A DNA stretch of 64,000 nt from Henricia sp. BOLD:AAB3569. Lineage: Eukaryota; Echinodermata; Asteroidea; Spinulosida; Echinasteridae. Positions 48,850 to 62,400 of this stretch are shown here, in pieces. How positions within the stretch are numbered: the first letter of the stretch is position 1; each line of letters starts with the position of its first letter. The translations under genes were made by a program, and so were the position numbers. The DNA is taken from positions 310,001 to 374,000 of the forward strand of contig JBBELK010000108.1 in assembly GCA_037783545.1 (NCBI GenBank), given 5' to 3'. A model generated the notes under the pieces. It searched no databases, was not told where the DNA came from, and saw nothing but the letters and a program-made list of their open reading frames with translations.

Positions 48850-51800
48850 TCAATTTTGTAGGACAAGTGCGCAATATAGAGTGTTTGGAGCATGCAAAAT
48901 GTGAAGTTCGTCGGAAAATTTTTCGACCTCCAAATTTGCCGACGTTTGAACAACACTTTGACCAAATTGCCGTGCCAAACTGGGGTGCGTCAACGACAGT
49001 CCGAAGGACTGAGCATGCGCACGAGTCAGGAGTACACCAAAGAGGTGTGTACAGACAGCCACGGGTTGCGTGAGCAGTCAGGAAGCTCCAACCCAGTTTT
49101 CCCTAAACTTTGAAATTTCTCTGCCATTTCCCGGCGAAAGTCTGTCAATTTTTTAGGACAAGTGCGCAATATAGAGTGTTTGGAGCATGCAAAATTTGAA
49201 GTTCGTCGGAAAATTTTTCGACCTCCAAATTTGCCGACGTTTGAACCACACTTTGACCAAATTGCCGTGCCAAACTAGGGTGCGTCAACGACAGTCCGAA
49301 GGACTGAGCATGCGCACGAGTCAGGAGTACACCAAAGAGGTGTGTACAGACAGCCACGGGTTGCGTGAGCAGTCAGGAAGCTCCAACCCAGTTTTCCCTA
49401 AACTTTGAAATTTCTCTGCCATTTCCCGGCGAAAGTCTGTCAATTTTTTAGGACAAGTGCGCAATATAGAGTGTTTGGAGCATGCAAAATTTGAAGTTCG
49501 TCGGGAAATGTTTCGACCTCCAAATTTGCCGACGTTTGAACCACACTTTGACCAAATTGCCGTGCCAAACTGGGGTGCGTCAACGACAGTCCGAAGGACT
49601 GAGCATGCGCACGAGTCAGGAGTACACCAAAGAGGTGTGTACAGACAGCCACGGGTTGCGTGAGCAGTCAGGAAGCTCCAACCCAGTTTTCCCTAAACTT
49701 TGAAATTTCTCTGCCATTTCCCGGCGAAAGTCTGTCAATTTTGTAGGACAAGTGCGCAATATAGAGTGTTTGGAGCATGCAAAATGTGAAGTTCGTCGGA
49801 AAATTGTTCGACCTCCAAATTTGCCGACGTTTGAACCACACTTTGACCAAATTGCCGTGCCAAACTGGGGTGCGTCAACGACAGTCCGAAGGACTGAGCA
49901 TGCGCACGAGTCAGGAGTACACCAAAGAGGTGTGTACAGACAGCCACGGGTTGCGTGATCAGTCAGGAAGCTCCAACCCAGTTTTCCCTAAACTTTGAAA
50001 TTTCTCTGCCATTTCCCGGCGAAAGTCTGTCAATTTTGTAGGACAAGTGCGCAATATAGTGTGTTTGGAGCATGCAAAATGTGAAGTTCGTCGGAAAATT
50101 TTTCGACCTCCAAATTTGCCGACGTTTGAACCACACTTTGACCAAATTGCCGTGCCAAACTGGGGTGCGTCAACGACACTCCGAAGGACTGAGCATGCGC
50201 ACGAGTCAGGAGTACACCAAAGAGGTGTGTACAGACAGCCACGGGTTGCGTGAGCAGTCAGGAAGCTCCAACCCAGTTTCCCCTAAACTTTGAAATTTCT
50301 CTGCCATTTCCCGGCGAAAGTCTGTCAATTTTTTAGGACAAGTGCGCAATATAGAGTGTTTGGAGCATGCAAAATTTGAATTTCGTCGGAAAATTTTTCG
50401 AACTCCAAATTTGCCGACGTTTGAACCACACTTTGACCAAATTTCCGTGCCAAACTGGGGTGCGTCAACGACAGTCCGAAGGACTGAGCATGCGCACGAG
50501 TCAGGAGTACACCAAAGAGGTGTGTACAGACAGCCACGGGTTGCGTGAGCAGTCAGGAAGCTCCAACCCAGTTTTCCCTAAACTTTGAAATTTCTCTGCC
50601 ATTTCCCGGCGAAAGTCTGTCAATTTTTTAGGACAAGTGCGCAATATAGAGTGTTTGGAGCATGCAAAATTTGAAGTTCGTCGGAAAATTTTTCGACCTC
50701 CAAATTTGCCGACGTTTGAACCACACTTTGACCAAATTGCCGTGCCAAACTGGGGTGCGTCAACGACAGTCCGAAGGACTGAGCATGCGCACGAGTCAGG
50801 AGTACACCAAAGAGGTGTGTACAGACAGCCACGGGTTGCGTGAGCAGTCAGGAAGCTCCAACCCAGTTTTCCCTAAACTTTGAAATTTCTCTTCCATTTC
50901 CCGGCGAAAGTCTGTCAATTTTTTAGGACAAGTGCGCAATATAGAGTGTGTGGAGCATGCAAAATTTGAAGTTCGTCGGAAAATTTTTCGACCTCCAAAT
51001 TTGCCGACGTTTGAACCACACTTTGACCAAATTGCCGTGCCAAACTGGGGTGCCTCAACGACAGTCCGAAGGACTGAGCATGCGCACGAGTCAGGAGTAC
51101 ACCAAAGAGGTGTGTACAGACAGCCACGGGTTGCGTGAGCAGTCAGGAAGCTCCAACCCAGTTTTCCCTAAACATTGAAATTTCTCTGCCATTTCCCGGC
51201 GAAAGTCTGTCAATTTTTTAGGACAAGTGCGCAAAATAGAGTGTTTGGAGCATGCAAAATTTAAAGTTCGTCGGAAAATTTTTCGACCTCCAAATTTGCC
51301 GACGTTTGAACCACACTTTGACCAAATTGCCGTGCCAAACTGGGGTGCGTCAACGACAGTCCGAAGGACTGAGCATGCGCACGAGTCAGGAGTACACCAA
51401 AGAGGTGTGTAGAGACAGCCACGGGTTGCGTGAGCAGTCAGGAAGCTCCAACCCAGTTTTCCCTAAACTTTGAAATTTCTCTGCCATTTTCCGGCGAAAG
51501 TCTGTCAATTGTTTAGGACAAGTGCGCAATATAGAGTGTTTGGAGCATGCAAAATTTGAAGTTCGTCGGAAAATTTGTTCGACCTCCAAATTTGCCGACG
51601 TTTGAACCACACTTTGACCAAATTGCCGTGCCAAACTGGGGTGCGTCAACGACACTCCGAAGGACTGAGCATGCGCACGAGTCAGGAGTACACCAAAGAG
51701 GTGTGTACAGACAGCCACGGGTTGCGTGAGCAGTCAGGAAGCTCCAACCCAGTTTTCCCTAAACTTTGAAATTTCTCTGCCATTTCCCGGCGAAAGTCTG

Positions 51801-54800
51801 TCAATTTTTTAGGACAAGTGCGCAAAATAGAGTGTTTGGAGCATGCACAATTTGAAGTTCGTCGGAAAATTGTTCGACCTCCAAATTTGCCGACGTTTGA
51901 ACCACACTTTGACCAAATTGCCGTGCCAAACTGGGGTGCGTCAACGACAGTCCGAAGGACTGAGCATGCGCACGAGTCAGGAGTACACCAAAGAGGTGTG
52001 TACAGACAGCCACGGGTTGCGTGAGCAGTCAGGAAGCTCCAACCCAGTTTTCCCTAAACTTTGAAATTTCTCTGCCATTTCCCGGCGAAAGTCTGTCAAT
52101 TTTTTAGGACAAGTGCGCAAAATAGAGTGTTTGGAGCATGCAAAATTTGAAGTTCGTCGGAAAATTTTTCGACCTCCAAATTTGCCGACGTTTGAACCAC
52201 ACTTTGACCAAATTGCCGTGCCAAACTGGGGTGCGTCAACGACAGTCCGAAGGACTGAGCATGCGCACGAGTCAGGAGTACACCAAAGAGGTGTGTACAG
52301 ACAGCCACGGGTTGCGTGAGCAGTCAGGAAGCTCCAACCCAGTTTTCTCTAAACTTTGAAATTTCTCTTCCATTTCCCGGCGAAAGTCTGTCAATTTTTT
52401 AGGACAAGTGCGCAATATAGAGTGTGTGGAGCATGCAAAATTTGAAGTTCGTCGGAAAATTTTTCGACCTCCAAATTTGCCGACGTTTGAACCACACTTT
52501 GACCAAATTGCCGTGCCAAACTGGGGTGCCTCAACGACAGTCCGAAGGACTGAGCATGCGCACGAGTCAGGAGTACACCAAAGAGGTGTGTACAGACAGC
52601 CACGGGTTGCGTGAGCAGTCAGGAAGCTCCAACCCAGTTTTCCCTAAACATTGAAATTTCTCTGCCATTTCCCGGCGAAAGTCTGTCAATTTTTTAGGAC
52701 AAGTGCGCAAAATAGAGTGTTTGGAGCATGCAAAATTTAAAGTTCGTCGGAAAATTTTTCGACCTCCAAATTTGCCGACGTTTGAACCACACTTTGACCA
52801 AATTGCCGTGCCAAACTGGGGTGCGTCAACGACAGTCCGAAGGACTGAGCATGCGCACGAGTCAGGAGTACACCAAAGAGGTGTGTAGAGACAGCCACGG
52901 GTTGCGTGAGCAGTCAGGAAGCTCCAACCCAGTTTTCCCTAAACTTTGAAATTTCTCTGCCATTTTCCGGCGAAAGTCTGTCAATTGTTTAGGACAAGTG
53001 CGCAATATAGAGTGTTTGGAGCATGCAAAATTTGAAGTTCGTCGGAAAATTTTTCGACCTCCAAATTTGCCGACGTTTGAACCACACTTTGACCAAATTG
53101 CCGTGCCAAACTGGGGTGCGTCAACGACACTCCGAAGGACTGAGCATGCGCACGAGTCAGGAGTACACCAAAGAGGTGTGTACAGACAGCCACGGGTTGC
53201 GTGAGCAGTCAGGAAGCTCCAACCCAGTTTTCCCTAAACTTTGAAAATTCTCTGCCATTTCCCGGCGAAAGTCTGTCAATTTTTTAGGACAAGTGCGCAA
53301 AATAGAGTGTTTGGAGCATGCACAATTTGAAGTTCGTCGGAAAATTGTTCGACCTCCAAATTTGCCGACGTTTGAACCACACTTTGACCAAATTGCCGTG
53401 CCAAACTGGGGTGCGTCAACGACAGTCCGAAGGACTGAGCATGCGCACGAGTCAGGAGTACACCAAAGAGGTGTGTACAGACAGCCACGGGTTGCGTGAG
53501 CAGTCAGGAAGCTCCAACCCAGTTTTCCCTAAACTTTGAAATTTATCTGCCATTTCCCGGCGAAAGTCTGTCAATTTTTTAGGACAAGTGCGCAAAATAG
53601 AGTGTTTGGAGCATGCAAAATTTGAAGTTCGTCGGAAAATTTTTCGACCTCCAAATTTGCCGACGTTTGAACCACACTTTGACCAAATTGCCGTGCCAAA
53701 CTGGGGTGCGTCAACGACACTCCGAAGGACTGAGCATGCGCACGAGTCAGGAGTACACCAAAGAGGTGTGTACAGACAGCCACGGGTTGCGTGAGCAGTC
53801 AGGAAGCTCCAACCCAGTTTCCCCTAAACTTTGAAATTTCTCTGCCATTTCCCGGCGAAAGTCTGTCAATTTTTTAGGACAAGTGCGCAATATAGAGTGT
53901 TTGGAGCATGCAAAATTTGAAGTTCGTCGGAAAATTTTTCGAACTCCAAATTTGCCGACGTTTGAACCACACTTTGACCAAATTTCCGTGCCAAACTGGG
54001 GTGCGTCAACGACAGTCCGAAGGACTGAGCATGCGCACGAGTCAGGAGTACACCAAAGAGGTGTGTACAGACAGCCACGGGTTGCGTGAGCAGTCAGGAA
54101 GCTCCAACCCAGTTTTCCCTAAACTTTGAAATTTCTCTGCCATTTCCCGGCGAAAGTCTGTCAATTTTTTAGGACAAGTGCGCAATATAGAGTGTTTGGA
54201 GCATGCAAAATTTGAAGTTCGTCGGAAAATTTTTCGACCTCCAAATTTGCCGACGTTTGAACCACACTTTGACCAAATTGCCGTGCCAAACTGGGGTGCG
54301 TCAACGACAGTCCGAAGGACTGAGCATGCGCACGAGTCAGGAGTACACCAAAGAGGTGTGTACAGACAGCCACGGGTTGCGTGAGCAGTCAGGAAGCTCA
54401 ACCCAGTTTTCCCTAAACTTTGAAATTTCTCTGCCATTTCCCGGCGAAAGTCTGTCAATTTTGTAGGACAAGTGCGCAATATAGAGTGTTTGGAGCATGC
54501 AAAATGTGAAGTTCGTCGGAAAATTTTTCGACCTCCAAATTTGCCGACGTTTGAACAACACTTTGACCAAATTGCCGTGCCAAACTGGGGTGCGTCAACG
54601 ACAGTCCGAAGGACTGAGCATGCGCACGAGTCAGGAGTACACCAAAGAGGTGTGTACAGACAGCCACGGGTTGCGTGAGCAGTCAGGAAGCTCCAACCCA
54701 GTTTTCCCTAAACTTTGAAATTTCTCTGCCATTTCCCGGCGAAAGTCTGTCAATTTTTTAGGACAAGTGCGCAATATAGAGTGTTTGGAGCATGCAAAAT

Positions 54801-57404
54801 TTGAAGTTCGTCGGAAAATTTTTCGACCTCCAAATTTGCCGACGTTTGAACCACACTTTGACCAAATTGCCGTGCCAAACTAGGGTGCGTCAACGACAGT
54901 CCGAAGGACTGAGCATGCGCACGAGTCAGGAGTACACCAAAGAGGTGTGTACAGACAGCCACGGGTTGCGTGAGCAGTCAGGAAGCTCCAACCCAGTTTT
55001 CCCTAAACTTTGAAATTTCTCTGCCATTTCCCGGCGAAAGTCTGTCAATTTTTTAGGACAAGTGCGCAATATAGAGTGTTTGGAGCATGCAAAATTTGAA
55101 GTTCGTCGGGAAATGTTTCGACCTCCAAATTTGCCGACGTTTGAACCACACTTTGACCAAATTGCCGTGCCAAACTGGGGTGCGTCAACGACAGTCCGAA
55201 GGACTGAGCATGCGCACGAGTCAGGAGTACACCAAAGAGGTGTGTACAGACAGCCACGGGTTGCGTGAGCAGTCAGGAAGCTCCAACCCAGTTTTCCCTA
55301 AACTTTGAAATTTCTCTGCCATTTCCCGGCGAAAGTCTGTCAATTTTGTAGGACAAGTGCGCAATATAGAGTGTTTGGAGCATGCAAAATGTGAAGTTCG
55401 TCGGAAAATTGTTCGACCTCCAAATTTGCCGACGTTTGAACCACACTTTGACCAAATTGCCGTGCCAAACTGGGGTGCGTCAACGACAGTCCGAATGACT
55501 GAGCATGCGCACGAGTCAGGAGTACACCAAAGAGGTGTGTACAGACAGCCACGGGTTGCGTGAGCAGTCAGGAAGCTCCAACCCAGTTTTCCCTAAACTT
55601 TGAAATTTCTCTGCCATTTCCCGGCGAAAGTCTGTCAATTTTGTAGGACAAGTGCGCAATATAGTGTGTTTGGAGCATGCAAAATGTGAAGTTCGTCGGA
55701 AAATTTTTCGACCTCCAAATTTGCCGACGTTTGAACCACACTTTGACCAAATTGCCGTGCCAAACTGGGGTGCGTCAACGACACTCCGAAGGACTGAGCA
55801 TGCGCACGAGTCAGGAGTACACCAAAGAGGTGTGTACAGACAGCCACGGGTTGCGTGAGCAGTCAGGAAGCTCCAACCCAGTTTCCCCTAAACTTTGAAA
55901 TTTCTCTGCCATTTCCCGGCGAAAGTCTGTCAATTTTTTAGGACAAGTGCGCAATATAGAGTGTTTGGAGCATGCAAAATTTGAAGTTCGTCGGAAAATT
56001 TTTCGAACTCCAAATTTGCCGACGTTTGAACCACACTTTGACCAAATTTCCGTGCCAAACTGGGGTGCGTCAACGACAGTCCGAAGGACTGAGCATGCGC
56101 AAGAGTCAGGAGTACACCAAAGAGGTGTGTAGAGACAGCCACGGGTTGCGTGAGCAGTCAGGAAGCTCCAACCCAGTTTTCCCTAAACTTTGAAATTTCT
56201 CTGCCATTTCCCGGCGAAAGTCTGTCAATTTTTTAGGACAAGTGCGCAATATAGAGTGTTTGGAGCATGCAAAATTTGAAGTTCGTCGGAAAATTTTTCG
56301 ACCTCCAAATTTGCCGACGTTTGAACCACACTTTGACCAAATTGCCGTGCCAAACTGGGGTGCGCCAACGACAGTCCGAAGGACTGAGCATGCGCACGAG
56401 TCAGGAGTACACCAAAGAGGTGTGTACAGACAGCCACGGGTTGCGTGAGCAGTCAGGAAGCTCCAACCCAGTTTTCCCTAAACTTTGAAATTTCTCTTCC
56501 ATTTCCCGGCGAAAGTCTGTCAATTTTTTAGGACAAGTGCGCAATATAGAGTGTGTGGAGCATGCAAAATTTGAAGTTCGTCGGAAAATTTTTCGACCTC
56601 CAAATTTGCCGACGTTTGAACCACACTTTGACCAAATTGCCGTGCCAAACTGGGGTGCCTCAACGACAGTCCGAAGGACTGAGCATGCGCACGAGTCAGG
56701 AGTACACCAAAGAGGTGTGTACAGACAGCCACTGGTTGCGTGAGCAGTCAGGAAGCTCCAACCCAGTTTTCCCTAAACATTGAAATTTCTCTGCCATTTC
56801 CCGGCGAAAGTCTGTCAATTTTTTAGGACAAGTGCGCAAAATAGAGTGTTTGGAGCATGCAAAATTTAAAGTTCGTCGGAAAATTTTTCGACCTCCAAAT
56901 TTGCCGACGTTTGAACCACACTTTGACCAAATTGCCGTGCCAAACTGGGGTGCGTCAACGACAGTCCGAAGGACTGAGCATGCGCACGAGTCAGGAGTAC
57001 ACCAAAGAGGTGTGTAGAGACAGCCACGGGTTGCGTGAGCAGTCAGGAAGCTCCAACCCAGTTTTCCCTAAACTTTGAAATTTCTCTGCCATTTTCCGGC
57101 GAAAGTCTGTCAATTGTTTAGGACAAGTGCGCAATATAGAGTGTTTGGAGCATGCAAAATTTGAAGTTCGTCGGAAAATTTTTCGACCTCCAAATTTGCC
57201 GACGTTTGAACCACACTTTGACCAAATTGCCGTGCCAAACTGGGGTGCGTCAACGACAGTCCGAAGGACTGAGCATGCGCACGAGTCAGGAGTACACCAA
57301 AGAGGTGTGTACAGACAGCCACGGGTTGCGTTGGCAGTCAGGAAGCTCCAACCCAGTTTTCCCTAAACTTTGAAATTTCTCTTCCATTTCCCGGCAAAAG
57401 TCTG
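48850..57404. repeat. About 3-kb block of ten monomers duplicated at a 5605-bp offset
   Basis: An ordered series of rare variants runs from 48850 to about 51800 and again from 54455 to about 57400. It includes GAACAACACTT, AACTAGGGTG, TCGGGAAATG, ATAGTGTGTTTGG with GACACTCCG, TTCGAACTCC with AAATTTCCGTG, GTGCCTCAACG, and TTTAAAGTTCG with GTGTAGAGAC. All offsets are 5605 bp (19 monomers). The copies differ at a few bases, for example GAATGACTGAG at 55494-55504. Confidence 0.85.
50915..53865. repeat. Five-monomer block in tandem (1476 and 1475 bp)
   Basis: Nested inside the 5605-bp duplication interval. The series GTGCCTCAACG, then TTTAAAGTTCG with GTGTAGAGAC, then TCAATTGTTTAGG with GACACTCCG, then GCATGCACAATTTG with AAAATTGTTCG, begins near 50915 and again near 52391. 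The first copy has one extra base at AAAATTTGTTCG (near 51571-51581). Confidence 0.82.
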
Positions 57405-59400
57405 TCAATTTTTTAGGACAAGTGCGCAATATAGAGTGTTTGGAGCATGCAAAATTTGAAGTTCGTCGGAAAATTGTTCGACCTCCAAATTTGCCGACGT
57501 TTGAACCACACTTTGACCAAATTGCCGTGCCAAACTGGGGTGCGTCAACGACACTCCGAAGGACTGAGCATGCGCACGAGTCAGGAGTACACCAAAGAGG
57601 TGTGTACAGACAGCCACGGGTTGCGTGAGCAGTCAGGAAGCTCCAACCCAGTTTCCCCTAAACTTTGAAATTTCTCTGCCATTTCCCGGCGAAAGTCTGT
57701 CAATTTTTTAGGACAAGTGCGCAATATAGAGTGTTTGGAGCATGCAAAATTTGAAGTTCGTCGGAAAATTTTTCGAACTCCAAATTTGCCGACGTTTGAA
57801 CCACACTTTGACCAAATTGCCGTGCCAAACTGGGGTGCGTCAACGACAGTCCGAAGGACTGAGCATGCGCACGAGTCAGGAGTACACCAAAGAGGTGTGT
57901 ACAGACAGCCACGGGTTGCGTGAGCAGTCAGGAAGCTCCAACCCAGTTTTCCCTAAACTTTGAAATTTCTCTTCCATTTCCCGGCAAAAGTCTGTCAATT
58001 TTTTAGGACAAGTGCGCAATATAGAGTGTTTGGAGCATGCAAAATTTGAAGTTCGTCGGAAAATTTTTCGACCTCCAAATTTGCCGACGTTTGAACCACA
58101 CTTTGACCAAATTGCCGTGCCAAACTGGGGTGCGTCAACGACAGTCCGAAGGACTGAGCATGCGCACGAGTCAGGAGTACACCAAAGAGGTGTGTACAGA
58201 CAGCCACGGGTTGCGTGAGCAGTCAGGAAGCTCCAACCCAGTTTTCCCTAAACTTTGAAATTTCTCTGCCATTTCCCGGCGAAAGTCTGTCAATTTTTTA
58301 GGACAAGTGCGCAATATAGAGTGTTTGGAGCATGCAAAATTTGAAGTTCGTCGGAAAATTTTTCGACCTCCAAATTTGCCGACGTTTGAACCACACTTTG
58401 ACCAAATTGCCGTGCCAAACTGGGGTGCGTCAACGACAGTCCGAAGGACTGAGCATGCGCACGAGTCAGGAGTACACCAAAGAGGTGTGTACAGACAGCC
58501 ACGGGTTGCGTCAGCAGTCAGGAAGCTCCAACCCAGTTTTCCCTAAACTTTGAAATTTCTCTTCCATTTCCCGGCGAAAGTCTGTCAATTTTTTAGGACA
58601 AGTGCGCAATATAGAGTGTTTGGAGCATGCAAAATTTGAAGTTCGTCGGAAAATTTTTCGACCTCCAAATTTGCCGACGTTTGAACCACACTTTGACCAA
58701 ATTGCCGTGCCAAACTGGGGTGCGTCAACGACAGTCCGAAGGACTGAGCATGCGCACGAGTCAGGAGTACACCAAAGAGGTGTGTACAGACAGCCACGGG
58801 TTGCGTCAGCAGTCAGGAAGCTCCAACCCAGTTTTCCCTAAACTTTGAAATTTCTCTTCCATTTCCCGGCGAAAGTCTGTCAATTTTTTAGGACAAGTGC
58901 GCAATATAGAGTGTTTGGAGCATGCAAAATTTGAAGTTCGTCGGAAAATTTTTCGACCTCCAAATTTGCCGACGTTTGAACCACACTTTGACCAAATTGC
59001 CGTGCCAAACTGGGGTGCGTCAACGACAGTCCGAAGGACTGAGCATGCGCACGAGTCAGGAGTACACCAAAGAGGTGTGTACAGACAGCCACGGGTTGCG
59101 TGAGCAGTCAGGAAGCTCCAACCCAGTTTTCCCTAAACTTTGAAATTTCTCTGCCATTTCCCGGCGAAAGTCTGTCAATTTTTTAGGACAAGTGCGCAAA
59201 ATAGAGTGTTTGGAGCATGCAAAATTTAAAGTTCGTCGGAAAATTTTTCGACCTCCAAATTTGCCGACGTTTGAACCACACTTTGACCAAATTGCCGTGC
59301 CAAACTGGGGTGCGTCAACGACACTCCGAAGGACTGAGCATGCGCACGAGTCAGGAGTACACCAAAGAGGTGTGTACAGACAGCCACGGGTTGCGTGAGC

Positions 59401-62400
59401 AGTCAGGAAGCTCCAACCCAGTTTCCCCTAAACTTTGAAATTTCTCTGCCATTTCCCGGCGAAAGTCTGTCAATTTTTTAGGACAAGTGCGCAATATAGA
59501 GTGTTTGGAGCATGCAAAATTTGAAGTTCGTCGGAAAATTTTTCGAACTCCAAATTTGCCGACGTTTGAACCACACTTTGACCAAATTGCCGTGCCAAAC
59601 TGGGGTGCGTCAACGACAGTCCGAAGGACTGAGCATGCGCACGAGTCAGGAGTACACCAAAGAGGTGTGTACAGACAGCCACGGGTTGCGTGAGCAGTCA
59701 GGAAGCTCCAACCCAGTTTTCCCTAAACTTTGAAATTTCTCTGCCATTTCCCGGCGAAAGTCTGTCAATTTTTTAGGACAAGTGCGCAATATAGAGTGTT
59801 TGGAGCATGCAAAATTTGAAGTTCGTCGGAAAATTTTTCGACCTCCAAATTTGCCGACGTTTGAACCACACTTTGACCAAATTGCCGTGCCAAACTGGGG
59901 TGCGTCAACGACAGTCCGAAGGACTGAGCATGCGCACGAGTCAGGAGTACACCAAAGAGGTGTGTACAGACAGCCACGGGTTGCGTGAGCAGTCAGGAAG
60001 CTCCAACCCAGTTTTCCCTAAACTTTGAAATTTCTCTTCCATTTCCCGGCAAAAGTCTGTCAATTTTTTAGGACAAGTGCGCAATATAGAGTGTGTGGAG
60101 CATGCAAAATTTGAAGTTCGTCGGAAAATTTTTCGACCTCTAAATTTGCCGACGTTTGAACCACACTTTGACCAAATTGCCGTGCCAAACTGGGGTGCCT
60201 CAACGACAGTCCGAAGGACTGAGCATGCGCACGAGTCAGGAGTACACCAAAGAGGTGTGTACAGACAGCCACGGGTTGCGTGAGCAGTCAGGAAGCTCCA
60301 ACCCAGTTTCCCCTAAACTTTGAAATTTCTCTGCCATTTCCCGGCGAAAGTCTGTCAATTTTTTAGGACAAGTGCGCAATATAGAGTGTTTGGAGCATGC
60401 AAAATTTGAAGTTCGTCGGAAAATTTTTCGAACTCCAAATTTGCCGACGTTTGAACCGCACTTTGACCAAATTGCCGTGCCAAACTGGGGTGCGTCAACG
60501 ACAGTCCGAAGGACTGAGCATGCGCACGAGTCAGGAGTACACCAAAGAGGTGTGTACAGACAGCCACGGGTTGCGTGAGCAGTCAGGAAGCTCCAACCCA
60601 GTTTTCCCTAAACTTTGAAATTTCTCTGCCATTTCCCGGCGAAAGTCTGTCAATTTTTTAGGACAAGTGCGCAATATAGAGTGTTTGGAGCATGCAAAAT
60701 TTGAAGTTCGTCGGAAAATTTTTCGACCTCCAAATTTGCCGACGTTTGAACCACACTTTGACCAAATTGCCGTGCCAAACTGGGGTGCGTCAACGACAGT
60801 CCGAAGGACTGAGCATGCGCACGAGTCAGGAGTACACCAAAGAGGTGTGTACAGACAGCCACGGGTTGCGTGAGCAGTCAGGAAGCTCCAACCCAGTTTT
60901 CCCTAAACATTGAAATTTCTCTGCCATTTCCCGGCGAAAGTCTGTCAATTTTTTAGGACAAGTGCGCAAAATAGAGTGTTTGGAGCATGCAAAATTTAAA
61001 GTTCGTCGGAAAATTTTTCGACCTCCAAATTTGCCGACGTTTGAACCACACTTTGACCAAATTGCCGTGCCAAACTGGGGTGCGTCAACGACAGTCCGAA
61101 GGACTGAGCATGCGCACGAGTCAGGAGTACACCAAAGAGGTGTGTAGAGACAGCCACGGGTTGCGTGAGCAGTCAGGAAGCTCCAACCCAGTTTTCCCTA
61201 AACTTTGAAATTTCTCTGCCATTTCCCGGCGAAAGTCTGTCAATTTTTTAGGACAAGTGCGCAAAATAGAGTGTTTGGAGCATGCAAAATTTGAAGTTCG
61301 TCGGAAAATTGTTCGACCTCCAAATTTGCCGACGTTTGAACCACACTTTGACCAAATTGCCGTGCCAAACTGGGGTGCGTCAACGACACTCCGAAGGACT
61401 GAGCATGCGCACGAGTCAGGAGTACACCAAAGAGGTGTGTACAGACAGCCACGGGTTGCGTGAGCAGTCAGGAAGCTCCAACCCAGTTTCCCCTAAACTT
61501 TGAAATTTCTCTGCCATTTCCCTGCGAAAGTCTGTCAATTTTTTAGGACAAGTGCGCAATATAGAGTGTTTGGAGCATGCAAAATTTGAAGTTCGTCGGA
61601 AAATTTTTCGACCTCCAAATTTGCCGACGTTTGAACCACACTTTGACCAAATTGCCGTGCCAAACTGGGGTGCGTCAACGACAGTCCGAAGGACTGAGCA
61701 TGCGCACGAGTCAGGAGTACACCAAAGAGGTGTGTACAGACAGCCACGGGTTGCGTGAGCAGTCAGGAAGCTCCAACCCAGTTTTCCCTAAACTTTGAAA
61801 TTTCTCTGCCATTTCCCGGCGAAAGTCTGTCAATTTTTTAGGACAAGTGCGCAATATAGAGTGTTTGGAGCATGCAAAATTTGAAGTTCGTCGGAAAATT
61901 TTTCGACCTCCAAATTTGCCGACGTTTGAACCACACTTTGACCAAATTGCCGTGCCAAACTGGGGTGCGTCAACGACAGTCCGAAGGACTGAGCATGCGC
62001 ACGAGTCAGGAGTACACCAAAGAGGTGTGTACAGACAGCCACGGGTTGCGTCAGCAGTCAGGAAGCTCCAACCCAGTTTTCCCTAAACTTTGAAATTTCT
62101 CTTCCATTTCCCGGCGAAAGTCTGTCAATTTTTTAGGACAAGTGCGCAATATAGAGTGTGTGGAGCATGCAAAATTTGAAGTTCGTCGGAAAATTTTTCG
62201 ACCTCCAAATTTGCCGACGTTTGAACCACACTTTGACCAAATTGCCGTGCCAAACTGGGGTGCCTCAACGACAGTCCGAAGGACTGAGCATGCGCATGAG
62301 TCAGGAGTACACCAAAGAGGTGTGTACAGACAGCCACGGGTTACGTGAGCAGTCAGGAAGCTCCAACCCAGTTTTCCCTAAACATTGAAATTTATCTGCC

